Shown here piece after piece: positions 32,316 to 44,994 of a DNA stretch of 64,000 nt (positions are counted from its first letter, which is position 1; every line of letters begins with the position of its first letter). Below the pieces are notes generated by a model, which was given only the letters and a program-made list of their open reading frames with translations, was not told where the DNA came from and ran no database searches. The translations under genes and the position numbers were made by a program. The stretch lies in the NCBI GenBank assembly GCA_006176705.1, contig QRFJ01003071.1, positions 47,566-111,565 of the forward strand, given 5' to 3'. The stretch is from Cocos nucifera (Eukaryota > Streptophyta > Magnoliopsida > Arecales > Arecaceae).

Positions 32316-33961
32316 CTTCTGGGTCTAGTGCTCATCTTTTGGTGCACTTCTATGAGGGTCTTGAGGAGGCCTTTTGGTTAAAGATGGTTATCATTTACCC
32401 ATAAAGAGAATTATTGTGATATTATTATAAATAATGTTACAATAATAAATGGATAATAAAGATATGATATTTAACATTTATACAGCATATTAAGTATAAT
32501 ATACACATTTAATAAACATCCAAGTTAGATTATGTCATGGATGTCTATCTTTGGCATTATAGGCTTAGTCGTCTTGACAAGAATAGGATGAACGGATTAG
32601 CTTAAGAGAAAAATCTCAAATCAATGATTGTGAATCATTGATAACCTATGAGTCTTGTCTTCTTGGAAAGATGACAAAGTCACCTTTTACTAGAAAAGCT
32701 GAAAGAGTCGATAAAGTTCTAAGTCTCATATATAGTGATGTATGTGAACCTATAAGCTTAAGTATCAAAGAAAGATATTATTATTTCATTACAGATGACC
32801 TATCTGAGCATGGGTGCATCTAGCTTGAATCATTTGAAATGTTCAAATAATTTGATAATGAAATAAAAAAATAAACTAGAGATGGTATTGGAACTCTTTG
32901 ATTAGATCGAGGAGGCAAATACTTATCTATTAAGTTTGTGACATATCTAGAAGAGAATTAGATTCTCTATTAGTAGATTATTTTTGGAACATGATGTATC
33001 GGAAAGAAAAAATTAAACTTTGTTAGACATGGTTTAATCCATGATAGGGTTCACTTGTCTGCCTGTTTCAAGGTTGTGCTGTTGTGACTACTTATTTTAC
33101 TCTAAAAATATATTGAGTAAATCTATTGTACAGATTCCATATGGGATATGAATCAGGCATAAACCTAGACTCCCTCACCTTTAGGTTTGGGTTGATCGAC
33201 CTATGTCATAGGTTTGCACATAGATAAACTTGGATCCTGGTCCAATAGCTATTTAAGGGTTATTAATTCTATCATGCTGAAGAACATAAGATGTTCATTA
33301 GCAGTAGGGCATTGTTTTTGAAAAGAAGTTTCTTAGAGAAGAAACTAATGCCTGTTAAGTTGAACTTGGAAATGTTTGACTAGTAGAAAATGAACCGACA
33401 TAATCTAGTAAACATATAGAACTAGATTTGATCAGATCAAACTTTGAGCCCATTAAAGTGGAACCTTTAAGTAGATCCGATAGAGTACCATGTTAGCTAG
33501 ATAGATACGTCAGTGCCTAGGTCTGGGATGGTGATCCTGTTGAGCTTGATGAGAATAGTAAGGATCTGATCACCTATAAGGATGCAATGCAATGGTCTAA
33601 CTTTGAGAAGTGGCTTGGAGCTATAATCTAAATTGAAGTCCATGAAAATCAATAGTATGTGGACACTAGATGATTCACCTAAAGGAATAAAATTCATTGA
33701 ATGTGAATGAATTTTCAAAAGGATCATAGTAGCACAGATGGAAAGATAGAGATCTATAAAGCCTGTCTAGCTATCATCTTAGAGTTCGAATATACGTTTC
33801 GAACATATGTCTTTGTTATGAACAAAGACAAATCCTACATTTGTAAGTGGGCAAAATATTCTATAGGGTTATTCCTTGTGTTGTCTGTGGATGAAGTTCT
33901 TCTAATTGGAAATGGCATTCCAGCATTGCAAGAAATAATGATTTGGCTATCATCTAATTTT
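32316..33961 (+). pseudogene. Old copia element H, left part: protease, integrase, RT
   Basis: Degenerate copia pol of a lineage closer to element E than to A-D. Right of the gap comes SGSSAHL (protease), then an integrase zinc region near 32540-32690 (YLWHYRLSRLDKNRMN, ESCLLGKMTKSPF), open at 32638-32823 with the Asp motifs SDVCEP and TDDLS. RT follows from about 33690, with internal loss: the piece at 33707-33964 reaches FLVLSVDEVLLIGNG, so the YVDD motif has become SVDE (33884-33895). It ends WLSSNF at 33961, where D is inserted; FSM follows at 44412. It is inactive, with many stops. Whether the protease piece truly belongs to H depends on the gap. Confidence 0.75.
33957..33961. repeat. 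Target-site duplication of element D, left copy
   Basis: ATTTT here and ATTTC at 44412-44416 flank D: 5 bp with one mismatch. Reading across the joined site gives S-S-N-F-S-M, which is the usual copia RT sequence. Confidence 0.7.
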
Positions 33962-36254
33962 TGAAGGAAAAAATTCTATTTTCTGGATCAGGTTCGTTCA
34001 GATCTAATTGGATCAGGAAGGATATTTCAATTTTTTTTTTAAGATCCTAATCAAATTTGAGACTCAGATCTAATCTTATTAATTTGATAATAAAAATAAA
34101 AATAAAAATAAAAATTAAATCTAATTTAATTATATCTTTATTTTGGGTAATCCAATTATCCTATGATGATCTCGACGTTTGTCTGAGGTTCTAGATGTAG
34201 CCACGCAAGCATCTAGCCTCTACCGATATCCACTCGAGCAGGATCTGGAGATCTTCTTCTTTTCAATCAATTCTTCAAAAATTAGATCCAAATCTGATCT
34301 TGAAGGTCTTCAAAACTGCTTTTGAAGAATGGTCATTGTCTCTTGCAGTAGTGCTGTCTTCTTCCTTTCTTGGCGTCTTTCACATGCTTGGATCACACCT
34401 TGTTCATGCCAAAAAGCCCTTGGGCATGGAGAGGAGAGAGAGGACCAGAGGGTGGCATGGAGAAGGAGGGAGAGGGGCTATGTGGTGTGGGCTAAAGGTA
34501 GAAAAATTTTTAATTCTAAGCACAGAAAGGGTTTCTATAGACCCTACTGCGCCATGCAATGCCACATCATCCTAGCCAATCACGGCCCTTTGTGCAATCA
34601 GATCTAAATCTGATTGATGAGATGATATCATCTGATCCAATCAGATGAGAGACCCTTAGAAACCTCCTAAGGTGGCACCAAGACTAGGTCAAACAAGACT
34701 TCCTGGTGCCATACAGTTTAATCCCCTGAAGCAATCCTAGAGTCCCATCTGTATGGGATTCCAGCTTTATCCTCATGGGGAGCATGCCTCCCTAGGCATG
34801 CATCCTCTTTCTGTCTGTATTTTAGTAGGAGGATAAGTCCCCAAGTACTCTCCTATAGGTGCATGACACATGGGAAGATGTCAAAGTGTCCAGGGTCAAC
34901 ATTTGACCAATGTCTGAAAACAAGATTTAGTAGGTGACCAAAAATGACAGCTGTTGTTTCAAATTTATCTCATAAATTAAGACAACCCTTTTTTGACCTG
35001 AACAAGCTCCAGTCAGACCAAGTAAAAGTTTTTGAGTAAGCCCAAACACATTTGGCTCAGTCGAGACAAGCTTTAATGATTATTAAAGGAGAACATTAGA
35101 CTCAATCGTGTGCCAGCATGATTTTCTTGAACCTAATTGAATCTTATTCAAATCAATTGAATTGGGTTAGTCCAATTGATGACATCAAGATCTAAATTCT
35201 TGTTTGTGTGATCTTGTTAGGTTTAGTTCCGTATGATAATAGGATAAATCACGATCTCTATCATCAACATCATTGAAACATCTTTCGATGAATCAGAACT
35301 TTTCTGATTCAGATAACTAGTATGATCGATCATCCAAATCATTCTAATTGCTCTTGAAATCTACCAATGACACCTAGCAGCATATGGTGGCAATCCTTCA
35401 GAATTGAAAGTGAACCTCTCGATGCAGTTACCTATGTGATTAAGTTCCTCTATCTTGAGCCCCGACCGGATTAGGGTTAAGGTGATCTCGTCAAACCCTA
35501 ATTTCCGTCATATGTAGTAATCATTCGATTCAAGTCCAATGTGAAAAATTTTAATAGAAACTCTTTCTATTATTTTACTCTACCATGGCCATGGGCTTAT
35601 GGACTTGATTCTCATGATCATCATAGGGTTGCTCCTTATCTACCGAGGTAGATAGATCCCCTATTTATACAATCCAATTCCTACAACGAACATGCTATAG
35701 CCAACATACACCTCAAGATTTCGAATGACTAGAAAATCGGGTTATGATGTAGTCAAACTATAACACCCTCAAGGTGAATTGCTGATGCACCTCAGATCAA
35801 AGAACTAGACACACCACTGCAGTATCAATCCAATCATCGATGAGAAGATAGACTTTCTTATGACTGCTCGAGGTGGTCATGCTCAGTGCCCTCATTCTCT
35901 AACGAGTGCTTGTACTCTTGCTCTGGTGACTCAACACTATAAACTTAAGACTCATCTTCCCTAAAGAAGCGATCGTACACCAATCTTCTGGATCAATCAC
36001 CATCCTCATGATGATCCTATGATCGAAAGCATTTTATGAGTTAATAATAAAAATTCATGCCTTAAATTTTCAACTCTTGAAAATATAAACTATTATTACC
36101 ATTAACTCAAAGGATGTATCATAGACACTTTTAAAATATACACCGTGATAGAAAATAATCTATTTTATTATTTATAGTCAAAATTATAATTTTGTCCTTA
36201 GAAGTGTATTACAAGTATCAGCCAATCTGGCTTCTAGGGCACACATATCTAACA
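33962..36254 (-). repeat. 3' LTR of element D
   Basis: 2293 bp, bounded on the plus strand by TGAAGG and TCTAACA. It carries the GAGTCCCAT stem-loop (34740-34761, with a G-T pair) and a shorter GC hairpin, GCATGCCT / AGGCATGC, about 34782-34801. Only about three TTGAC cores are left at 34880-34910. Confidence 0.85.
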
Positions 36255-36255
36255 A

Positions 36256-36265
36256 ACTCCCACTT
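36256..36265 (-). other. Polypurine tract of element D
   Basis: The minus strand reads AAGTGGGAGT directly before the 3' LTR, one base different from A, B and F. Confidence 0.65.
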
Positions 36266-36268
36266 TAT

Positions 36269-39200
36269 CTAAAGCCAATTAGCTACAAATCTACGTCCCA
36301 TCTTCTCAAGATGGGCTTCAATCTTCTATTGGTCCAATGACTTTGTAAGTAAGTTTGCCGCATTGTCTATGGAGTCGACACTCTTCACCTCGATGTAATC
36401 TTTCTCGATGTAATCATGAATGAGGTGGTATCACCGCTCGACGTGCTTGAATTTTTGATGAGACCTCGGCTCCTTAGCAAGGGCTATAGCGCCATTATTG
36501 TTACAGTACAAAGGAATGGCATTCGATGGCATCACTCTAATCTCTGCGGCAAACTTTTTGTACCAGAATACGTCCTTTGTAGCTTCTGATGCAGCGATGT
36601 ACTCTACTTCCATGATGGAATCTACTATCACTGTCTATTTAAAACTCTTCCAATTGACAGCACCACTATTACACACAAACAGACTTTCAGATATCGACTT
36701 TTGATAATTTATATCGAACATAAAATCCAAGTCTGTATACCCTTAGACTTGGAGTTCTCCGTTACCAAAAACCAATAATATATCCTTAGTTCTTCTCATG
36801 TACTTAAGGATATATTTCATAGAAGTCCAGTATTCTTCATCTAGATTTGACTGATATCTGCTCATGACACTCACAGCATGGGCTATATCAGGTCGTGTAC
36901 ATAACATGACATACATGAGGCTCCCTATTGCTGAAGCATAAGGGATCTTGCTCATGCGTTCAATCTCCTCAGGTGTGTTGGGACACATTTTCTTAGAGAG
37001 ATGAATGCCATGTTTGAAGGATACCAATCCTCTCTTAGAGTTTTCCATGCTAAATATCTTTAGCACTTCCTCTATGTACATCTTCTGTGAAAGACCTAGC
37101 ATCCTATTTGGTCTATCTCTATGAACCTTAATTCCTAGAATGAAGGATGGTTCTCTTAGATCTTTCATGGAGAATTCTTTAGATAACCATATTTTAACTA
37201 TGGTCAACATGGAAATATCATTCCCAATATGGAGGATATCATCCACGTACAGTACGAGGAAGATAATAGCGTTCCCACTAACCTTTTTGAAAATACATGG
37301 TTCCTCCTCATTCTTGATGAAACCAAATAATTTGACTATATCATTAAAATGAGTATTCCAGCTTCGAGATGCTTGCTTAAGTCCATATATGGACCTTTGC
37401 AGCTTGCATACTTTATGATCAACATCACTGGATGTGAAACCTAGCGGCTATTGCATATAGATATCTTCCTCAAGGTATCCATTTAAGAATTCCATGTTCA
37501 TGTCTATTTACCATATTTCATAATCAAAATAGGCTGTAACAGCAAGTAATATCCGGATGGATTTTAGCATGGCTACTAGCGAAAGGTATCCTGATAGTCA
37601 ATGCCTTCATGCTGACTATACCCTTTTGTCACTAATCTAGCTTTGAATGTCTCTACATTTCCATTTACACCAATCTTTCTCTTGTAGATCCATTTACACT
37701 CAATAGGTACTATACCTTTAGGTGGATCTACCAAGGTCTAAACTTGGTTTGAGTGCATCGAGTCAATTTCTGACTTCATTGTCTCTAACTATTTCTTAGA
37801 GTCGATATTCGATATCACCTTATCATAGGTTTTGGAATTATCACCATGAACCCTATTACCTATAAGAAACATTTCCTCTACTCCCTCTAAAATGGTACCT
37901 AAGTACCTCTCAGAGGGATGGAAAATCCTTTCCGATCTATGAGGTGGAGGAGATAGTGATTGTATTGGCTCAACCTGATTTGGTTCCATAGAGTCCTTAG
38001 CTCGTTGCTCTTGTGAGATTTTCTCCTCGATCTTGATCAACTTTCCAATGCCACTATCTTGAATAAACTATTTTTCAAGAAGGATGGCATGCCGACTCAC
38101 AATCACATTGTGGTCTTTTAGAACGTAGAAATAATATCCTAATGACTCTTTAGGATATCCTATGAATTGAGCTCTAAAGGACCTATAGTCTAACTTGTCC
38201 ACTTGTTGTCTTTTGACATGAGCCGGACAATCCCAAATTCTAAGATAACTCAGACTTGGTTTTTTACCATGCCATATCTCATACGGTGTGGTAGGAATAA
38301 TTTTAAAGAAAATTCTATTAAGTAAATATATAGTAGTTAACAGACTATATCCCTAAAGAAAATCAAGGAGGTCTATGAAGCTCATCATGGATCGGACCAT
38401 ACCTAATCGGGTCTAGTTCCTCCATTCTGAAATCCCATTGAGTTGAGGTGTTCTAGGTGGAGTCCATTAAGAGACTATGCCATATTGCTTGAGATAGTCT
38501 AGGAATTCCTGACTAAGATATTCACCTCCTCGATCTGATTAAAGAACCTTAATGAATTTTCTAGTTTGCTTTTTAACTTCATGTTTGAATTTCTTAAACT
38601 TTTCAAAGGCTTTAGACTTATGTCTCATAAGATACACATACCCATACCAAGTTAAATCATCGGTAAAGATTATAAAGTAGACAAAGTTGCTTCTAGTTAG
38701 CATATCAAATAGGCTGCACACATCAGTATGTACTAGGGCAAGTAGTTTCATGGCCCTTTTCCCATGTCCTACAAAAGGAAGCTTAGTCATTTTGCCATGA
38801 AGACATGATTCATAAATTGGATATGACTCAAAAGTCAACAGTCTCAATAGCTCGATTTTCTCTAATTTGTTAATCCTATCTTCTACTATATGACCTAGCC
38901 TTAGGTGCCATAGATACCTATTGTTTGGACTATCACTGGGTTGTTTTGATCATATGGAATTCTCATTTTGCTCGATATTAAAGATAGATACATCAATATA
39001 TAACTGGTAGAGACCGTTAATAAAAGAATCACTTACAATTTTATTTTTTTTATTAAGAATATTATAATGGTCCTTAAGAAAATTAATTACGTTGCCTTCT
39101 TATGCTAAATATGAAATAGAAATCAAATTTCTACTTGCAGCAGACACATAATAACAATCCTTAAGTACTAAATCTAAGCCAAATGGTAGTCGAAGAAGGT

Positions 39201-40229
39201 AGGTTCTCATGACCACAGCAGTAATTCTTGCCCTATTTTCGACACGTAGGATTATCTCACCATCCCTCAGCCTCCTGTTATCCTTAAGATCTAGCATGAA
39301 AGTGCACAAATGAGCACTAGAACTAGAGTCAAGCATCCAACTGGATGCAGAAGAAACTATAAGGTTAGATTCAATAACGAGCATACCTTCAGAAGGACCT
39401 GTCTCCTTCTTATTCTTCAGGGTGGCCAGATGTGTAGGACAGTTTCGCTTTCAGTGCCATCAGTATTACAATGAAAATACTTTTCTTTGTCAACGGCCTT
39501 CTTCTTCAGCTCTGCCTTCTTTTTCTTTCCATCTTTTACCTTCTATTTTTTCACAAACTTTTTCTTCTTTTCAAAAGAGTTTCACTTAAAAGAAGTCTAT
39601 TCCATAGCAAGTACTGAGCCTTTAGAACCTTTCATAGAAAGCTCAACAGTAACCAGCATATTCATAAGCTCGGTCAGAGTATTCTCAAGTTTATGCATAT
39701 GGTAGTTCATGATGAATTGCCCATATGCATCAGTCAAGGATTGCAAAATTATATCATTCTGCAGATCCTGGTCTAACTTCACTCCGAGCTTCTCAAGCTC
39801 TTCCAAGTCCTTGATCATCATCAGATAATGATCTTGGACTGACTGCCCATCATGCATTTTAGCCTTAAACAGTCATTTAGTGACCTGATATTTGGCTGCA
39901 CGACTCTGTTCACCAAACAACTCTAGCAAGTGAGCCAACATTTGACGGGCGGTCTTGATATCTTCATGTTAGTATGGAAGCTTATCAGACATCGAGCCTA
40001 AGCCTAACATATGGTATCTAGCCTTATTATCTTCATCCATCCACTTGTCAAGAGATGCTCTCTGTTCAGCAGACGGATGAGCTGGTAAGGTGGAGGGATC
40101 CTAGTCTAATACATGAGTCGACTTCTCGAAATCCAAACTAATTTTGAAGTTTCGAAGCCAATTCTTGTAATTGGGTTCGATCAGTTTATGGGTGTCCAGT
40201 ATACGGGCTAGTGGATTGGACACAGATAT
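36269..40229 (-). pseudogene. Copia gag-pol of element D, broken
   Basis: The place of the gag ATG (40229-40227) reads ATA, so the start codon is lost. Minus-strand pieces in order: gag around 40229-39597 (EELEKLGVKLDQDLQNDIILQSL at 39857-39597); protease 39384-39100, where the catalytic LDSG reads LDSS; integrase 38847-38539 (ESCLHGKMTKLPF, HTDVC, FTDDL); RT N-terminus around 38040-37240; YVDD motif intact at 37249-37238, followed by HIGND; RT end 37246-36743; RNase H 36631-36431 (EVEYIAASEA, LYCNNNGAIALA, with the expected Asp changed to Asn). The stop is at 36269. Many stops divide these parts, so it is inactive. Confidence 0.88.
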
Positions 40230-42111
40230 TTTCTTTTCTGTAGAGAGTTAAAATTTTTAGTTAGATTTTGTAATTAAGACTTAACTAATTTATTTAAAAA
40301 TTTAATTTTTAAAAAAATTAGCTCCCATAATTTTATCGGATCCCTATACTTTCTCTGTAGAGATGCAAAAATCTTCATTATTACTGATTTCTAGTGGGTG
40401 GTGCAGTCCCACCAACTGACTCATCACCTCACCTAATAGTTATTGATGATGGGTTAGCCAATGAGTGAACAACTCTTGTGCAATGATTCTCTAATCATGG
40501 TGCACCTAGAATTGGTCTCTAATTTATGAATCTCACCGTGCCTGGAATATTGATCCACTCCTTAGTTAAGTTAGACTCATCATTTTGCATAGATTGGATT
40601 CCTAATTGGGTCTCTCATCGTATCCAAAATATTGAGCCCAATCCATCCTCCAGCTCGTAGCATCTAATGCCTAATAGACATGGTTGCATCTTTTCGGTGC
40701 AACTGAACCACTATGACCGATCGAGAATGATCAATTCTAGAAAGAGCCCGTACATCTACAATGGTGGAAGATCTTAGACTTAATCTTTTCTTAGAAAGAT
40801 TTAATTTAGGTCTCTTTAAACTTGACTTGATATAGCAATAAGCATTATGACTAACCTAGTGGCATGGATCAGCTCAGATTGTTAGCCACCTTAGATCAAG
40901 ATTGAGCCGACAAATATGGCTAGGTAAGTGAGACTGATGGAAGGGATATAACATTAACTCGATAAGAATGTGTTTGAGTTGAGTAGCTCTTAATTAAAAA
41001 CTAGTCAATCATATCTGCCAAACTTACCTTAGACAATAAATTGTTGAGCCAGAACCAATCAGGTTAGCCTACAATCCAGACTCTAACCACTGAGCCTAAT
41101 TAAATCTTAACTCGATCGATCACTCATGTAACTCGACCATGACCCAGACTTAATCCTATTAGGCTGGTCAATTTAAGTACTCTTGATCCCACCTAACTAA
41201 CTCTTGATTCAGTTTGATCAACCGCTAGACCTAATTGAGCTACCCAAGTCCGAACCCAATTTTATGAATATGTCTTAGATCTAAAAATTTTCAATTTTAG
41301 ACCTAATATTTTTTATAATCTTAATTCATAATTAAGTTTATGGTTCATAAATAAAATATGTATATAAAATTCTAGGATTTTAGGATCTAGGATTTTACAG
41401 AAAATAAGTTTTTTAATTTCTGATTAAAGACGAATGCGCAGCACCACTACACCCCATAAGAACACCCCATCGAATGGAAGGAGAGAGCCTTTAAATCCTA
41501 CTTCATTTTTATGATCGGACGGTCAAGGGAAACATCTTAATCAGAAATATGATAAATCTACAAAACTAGTTAGATCTACATCATCTATCACATATATATA
41601 AAAATTGATCTAACTAAAAACATGCTTTGCATATATCTCATGTATCACATCATGCATATTTTCAGATCTAAATTATCTCATAAACATCTAAAAAGTAAGA
41701 TTTAAACTTGATCATATCAATTAAATTTATTCTAGATAATTTTATAGAACTATTCTATAACTAGTCTAAACATGCATTTATCATATCTCATATGAACAAA
41801 TTAAATAAATTTATTTTCTATTTTTTAGATCTAATTATAATATTTATAATATCAAAAATAGTAAATAAATAAATCTAAAAATTATAATTAATCAAATTAA
41901 AATTATGATTATGCTAGACTACACATAGAATAATTCTATTCCTAGTCTAGTCATGTATCTCATACATCTAAGATCTAGATTATTTAATTTTTAATTTTTT
42001 AATTTTAGATCTAATCATATCTAATGTGATATCTAAAATCATCTAATTATTAGATTAAAAATAAATTAAAATCTGATCTAATGAATTATAGAACCTGGCT
42101 CTAATACCAGT
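40230..42111 (-). other. Leader and primer site of element D
   Basis: A 1.9-kb untranslated leader. The primer site (42109-42098, minus strand) reads TGGTATTAGAGC, one mismatch from the usual motif. The long hairpin is at 41416-41548, with TCTTAATCAGAAAT at 41535-41548 and a one-base-bulged ATTTCTGATTAAAGA partner at 41416-41430. Confidence 0.75.
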
Positions 42112-42886
42112 TGAAGGGAAAAATTCTATTTTTCGGATCAAGTTCGTCCAGATTTGATTGGATCAAAAAGGATATTTTAATTTTTTTTTTAAGATCCTAA
42201 TTAGATCTAAGACTCATTATATTTGATCTTATTGATATGATAATAAAAATAAAAATAAAAATAAAAATTTAATTTAATTTAATTATACCTTTATTTTGGA
42301 TAATCCAATAATCCTATGATGATCTTAATGTTTGCTTGAGGTTCTGGATGCAGCCATGCAAGCACCTGGCCTCTACCAGTATCCACTCGGACAGGATCTG
42401 GAGATCTTCTCTTTTTTAATCAATCCTCAAAAAATCAAAACTAGATTTGATCTTGAAGGTCTTCAAAACTACTTTTGAAGAACAGTTATCGTCTCTTACA
42501 GCTGTGCTGCCTTCTTCTTTTCTTGGCGCCTTTCACTTGCTTGGATCACACCTTGTTCATTCCCAAAAGCCCTTAGGCATGGAGAGGAGAGAGAGGACCG
42601 AAGAGTGGCATGGAGAAGGAAGGAGAGAGGCTTTGTGGCATGGACTAAAGACAGAAGCATTAAATTCTAGGTGCAGACAGATTTTATATAGACCCTGCTG
42701 CACCATGCAATGCCACATCATCCCAACCAATCATGATCTTTTGTGCAATCAGATTTAAATCTTAGTGAAATGATATCATCTAATCCAATTAGATGAGTAA
42801 CCCTCGAAAACCTCCTAAGCTAGTGCCAAGATTGGGTCAAACAAGACTTCTTGGCACCACATAGTTTAATCCCCTAAAGAACCTTA

Positions 42887-42908
42887 GAGTCCCATCTGTA
42901 TGGGACTC
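42887..42908 (-). promoter_or_regulatory. GGAGTCC-class stem-loop in the U3 of D
   Basis: GAGTCCCAT (42887-42895) and ATGGGACTC (42900-42908) form a perfect 9-bp stem with a 4-nt loop. The loop-side pairs differ from those in B, yet pairing is complete. Confidence 0.55.
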
Positions 42909-42946
42909 CAGCTTTATCCTCATGGGGCGCATGCCTAGGCCTCATG

Positions 42947-42974
42947 GGGCACATGCCTCCCTAGGCATGTGCCC
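42947..42974 (-). promoter_or_regulatory. GC-rich U3 hairpin of D (GGGC stem)
   Basis: GGGCACATGCCT and AGGCATGTGCCC form a perfect 12-bp stem around CCCT. Compared with B (18441-18468), two pairs have changed on both sides. Confidence 0.55.
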
Positions 42975-44411
42975 TCTTCTTGTCTGCATTTAAGTTGGGG
43001 GACAAGTCTCTAGGTACTCTCCAATGGGTGCATGACACATGGGCAAATGTCAAAGTGTCCAGGGTCATCATTTGACCAATGTCCAAAAATAAGATTTAGC
43101 AGGTGACCAAAAATGGTAGGTGTTATTTTAAATTTATCTCATAAATTAGGACAACCCTTTTCTAACTTGGACAAGCTCCAGTCAGAGCAAGTAAAGGTTC
43201 CTGAGTGAGCCCTAATACATTTGGCTCAGTTGAGACAAGCTTTAATGATTATTAAAGGAGAACATTAGACTCAATCATGTGCTAGCACGATTTTCTTGAA
43301 CCTAATGAATCTTATTCAAATCAATTGAACTGGGTTAGTCCAATTGATGATATCAAGATCCAAACTCTTGTTTGTATAATCTAGTTAGGTTTCATTTCAC
43401 ATGGTAATAAGATACATCGTGATCTCTATTATCGACATTATCGAAATATCTTCCGATGGATCAGAACTTTTTTGATTCAGACAACTAGTATGATCAATCA
43501 TCCAAATCATTCTAATTGCTTTCAAAATCCATCAGTGACACCTAGCAGCATATGGTGGCAACCCATCAGAACTGAAAGCAAACCTTTTGGTGCAGTTACC
43601 TATGTGATTAAGTTTCTCTATCTTGAGTCCCGACTGGATTAGGATTAAGGTAATTTCATCAAACCCTAATTTCCGTCATATAAATTAATCATTCGATTCA
43701 AGTCCAATGTGAAAAATCTTAATAGAAGCCTTTTCTATTATTTCACTCTACCATGGCCATGGGCTTATGGACTTGATTCTCATGATCATCATAGAGCTGC
43801 TCCTTATCTACTGAGATAGATAGATCCTCTATTGGTGCAATCAAATTTCTACAATGAACATGCTATAGCCAACATACACCTCAAAATTTTGAATGGCTAG
43901 GAGTCCGAGTTATGGTGTAGTCAAACTATAACACCCTCAAGGTGAAATGCCGATGCACCTCAAATCAAAGAACTAGACATACCACTGCAGCTTCGAGCCA
44001 GTCATTGATGAGAAGATAGACTTTCTTATGACTGCTCGAGATGGTCACGCTCAGTGCCCTCGTTCTCTAGTGAGTACCTGTACTCTCGCTCTAGTGTCTC
44101 TACACCATAGAATTAAGATTCATCTCTCCTAAAGAATCGATCGTACACCAAACTTTTGGATCAATCACCATCCTCATGATGATCCTACGGTCGGGAGCAT
44201 TTTATGAGTTAATAATGAAAATTCATGTCTTAAATTTTCAACTCTTAAAAATATGAGCTATTATTATCATTAACTCAAAGGATGTATCATAGACACTTTT
44301 AAAATGTACACGATGATAGAAAATAGCTTATTTTATTATTTATAGTCAAAATTATAATTTTGTCCTTAGAAGTGTCAGCCAATCTAGCTTCTAAGACACA
44401 CATATCTAACA

Positions 44412-44994
44412 ATTTCTCCATGTTCAAAATCAAATATGGTATACTCACTAATGGTAGTGAGTAGATACCAGTCTGATCTAAGTGAGAATCACTGAAAGAT
44501 TGTATAGACAATCCTCATGTATCTAGAAAATATTAAGCTCCGATAACTCAAATATGGAGATACTAACTTAAAACTTATGGATGTTTGAATTTTAATTTTT
44601 ATTCAGATCAAGATGACAATGAGAGAGTGTCGGGTCATACCCTAATTACAGGAGCAATCTATTAGAAAGATTTCAAGTAGGATATTGTAGCCTATTCAAT
44701 TAATGAAGTGGAGTACATCGTGGTATATGATGCTGCCATGTAAGCTATGTAGTTACTGAGGTTCATTAGCAGGTTGGGAATGGCATCTTCCATCGATGGT
44801 CCTATCCTATCATAGCACTAGAACCACAGCTCAGGCTAAAGAACCAAAGGACCAACATATTCTGCATTGCTATCACCTTTAATTTTAGATCAAGGTGATG
44901 TTAATTTTTGGAAGATCGATGAAAATGGAGAACTTGACCAACCCATTTGCTAAGTTCTTGGAACTAAGGAGTTCTATGAAGAAGTGGAAGATAG
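44412..44994 (+). pseudogene. Old copia element H, right part: end of RT and RNase H
   Basis: It continues H after D: FSMFKIKYGIL-like RT end, then an RNase H domain (SDQDDNERVSGH, NEVEYIVVYDAA near 44710) and the tail GDVNFWKIDENGELDQPIC, which resembles the GDV-IDG-N-F-K end of element E. Stops break it throughout. A segment between the RT and RNase H is shorter than in other copia elements. H stops at 44994, where the E LTR begins; the rest lies outside the window or is lost. Confidence 0.7.

Larger units (their letters stand above)
33962..44411 (-). mobile_element. Ty1/copia element D, inserted in element H
   Basis: A full-length minus-strand element of about 10.45 kb: 3' LTR 33962-36254, gag-pol 36269-40229, leader to 42111, 5' LTR 42112-44411. 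The two LTRs differ at many scattered positions and the coding region is full of stops, so D is clearly older than F or B. It is a separate subfamily: its LTR lacks the dense W-box cluster but keeps both U3 hairpins with different paired bases. Confidence 0.88.
42112..44411 (-). repeat. 5' LTR of element D
   Basis: 2300 bp. A TATATAAA promoter box lies on the minus strand at 42690-42683. Upstream of it are a perfect 9-bp GAGTCCCAT / ATGGGACTC stem-loop (42887-42908) and a perfect 12-bp GGGCACATGCCT / AGGCATGTGCCC hairpin (42947-42974). Between them a partial duplication (CATGGGGCGCATGCCT, then CATGGGGCACATGCCT, 42921-42958) adds half a copy of the second hairpin. Confidence 0.85.

Noticed and set aside
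31316..32404. Long open frames across the N run
   Set aside because: They are open only because unknown bases contain no stop codons.
34080..34120. AAAAAT repeat tract in the D LTRs (also 42240-42270) as a microsatellite
   Set aside because: It is a short A/T-rich run shared by both LTRs, inherited with the element rather than an independent array.
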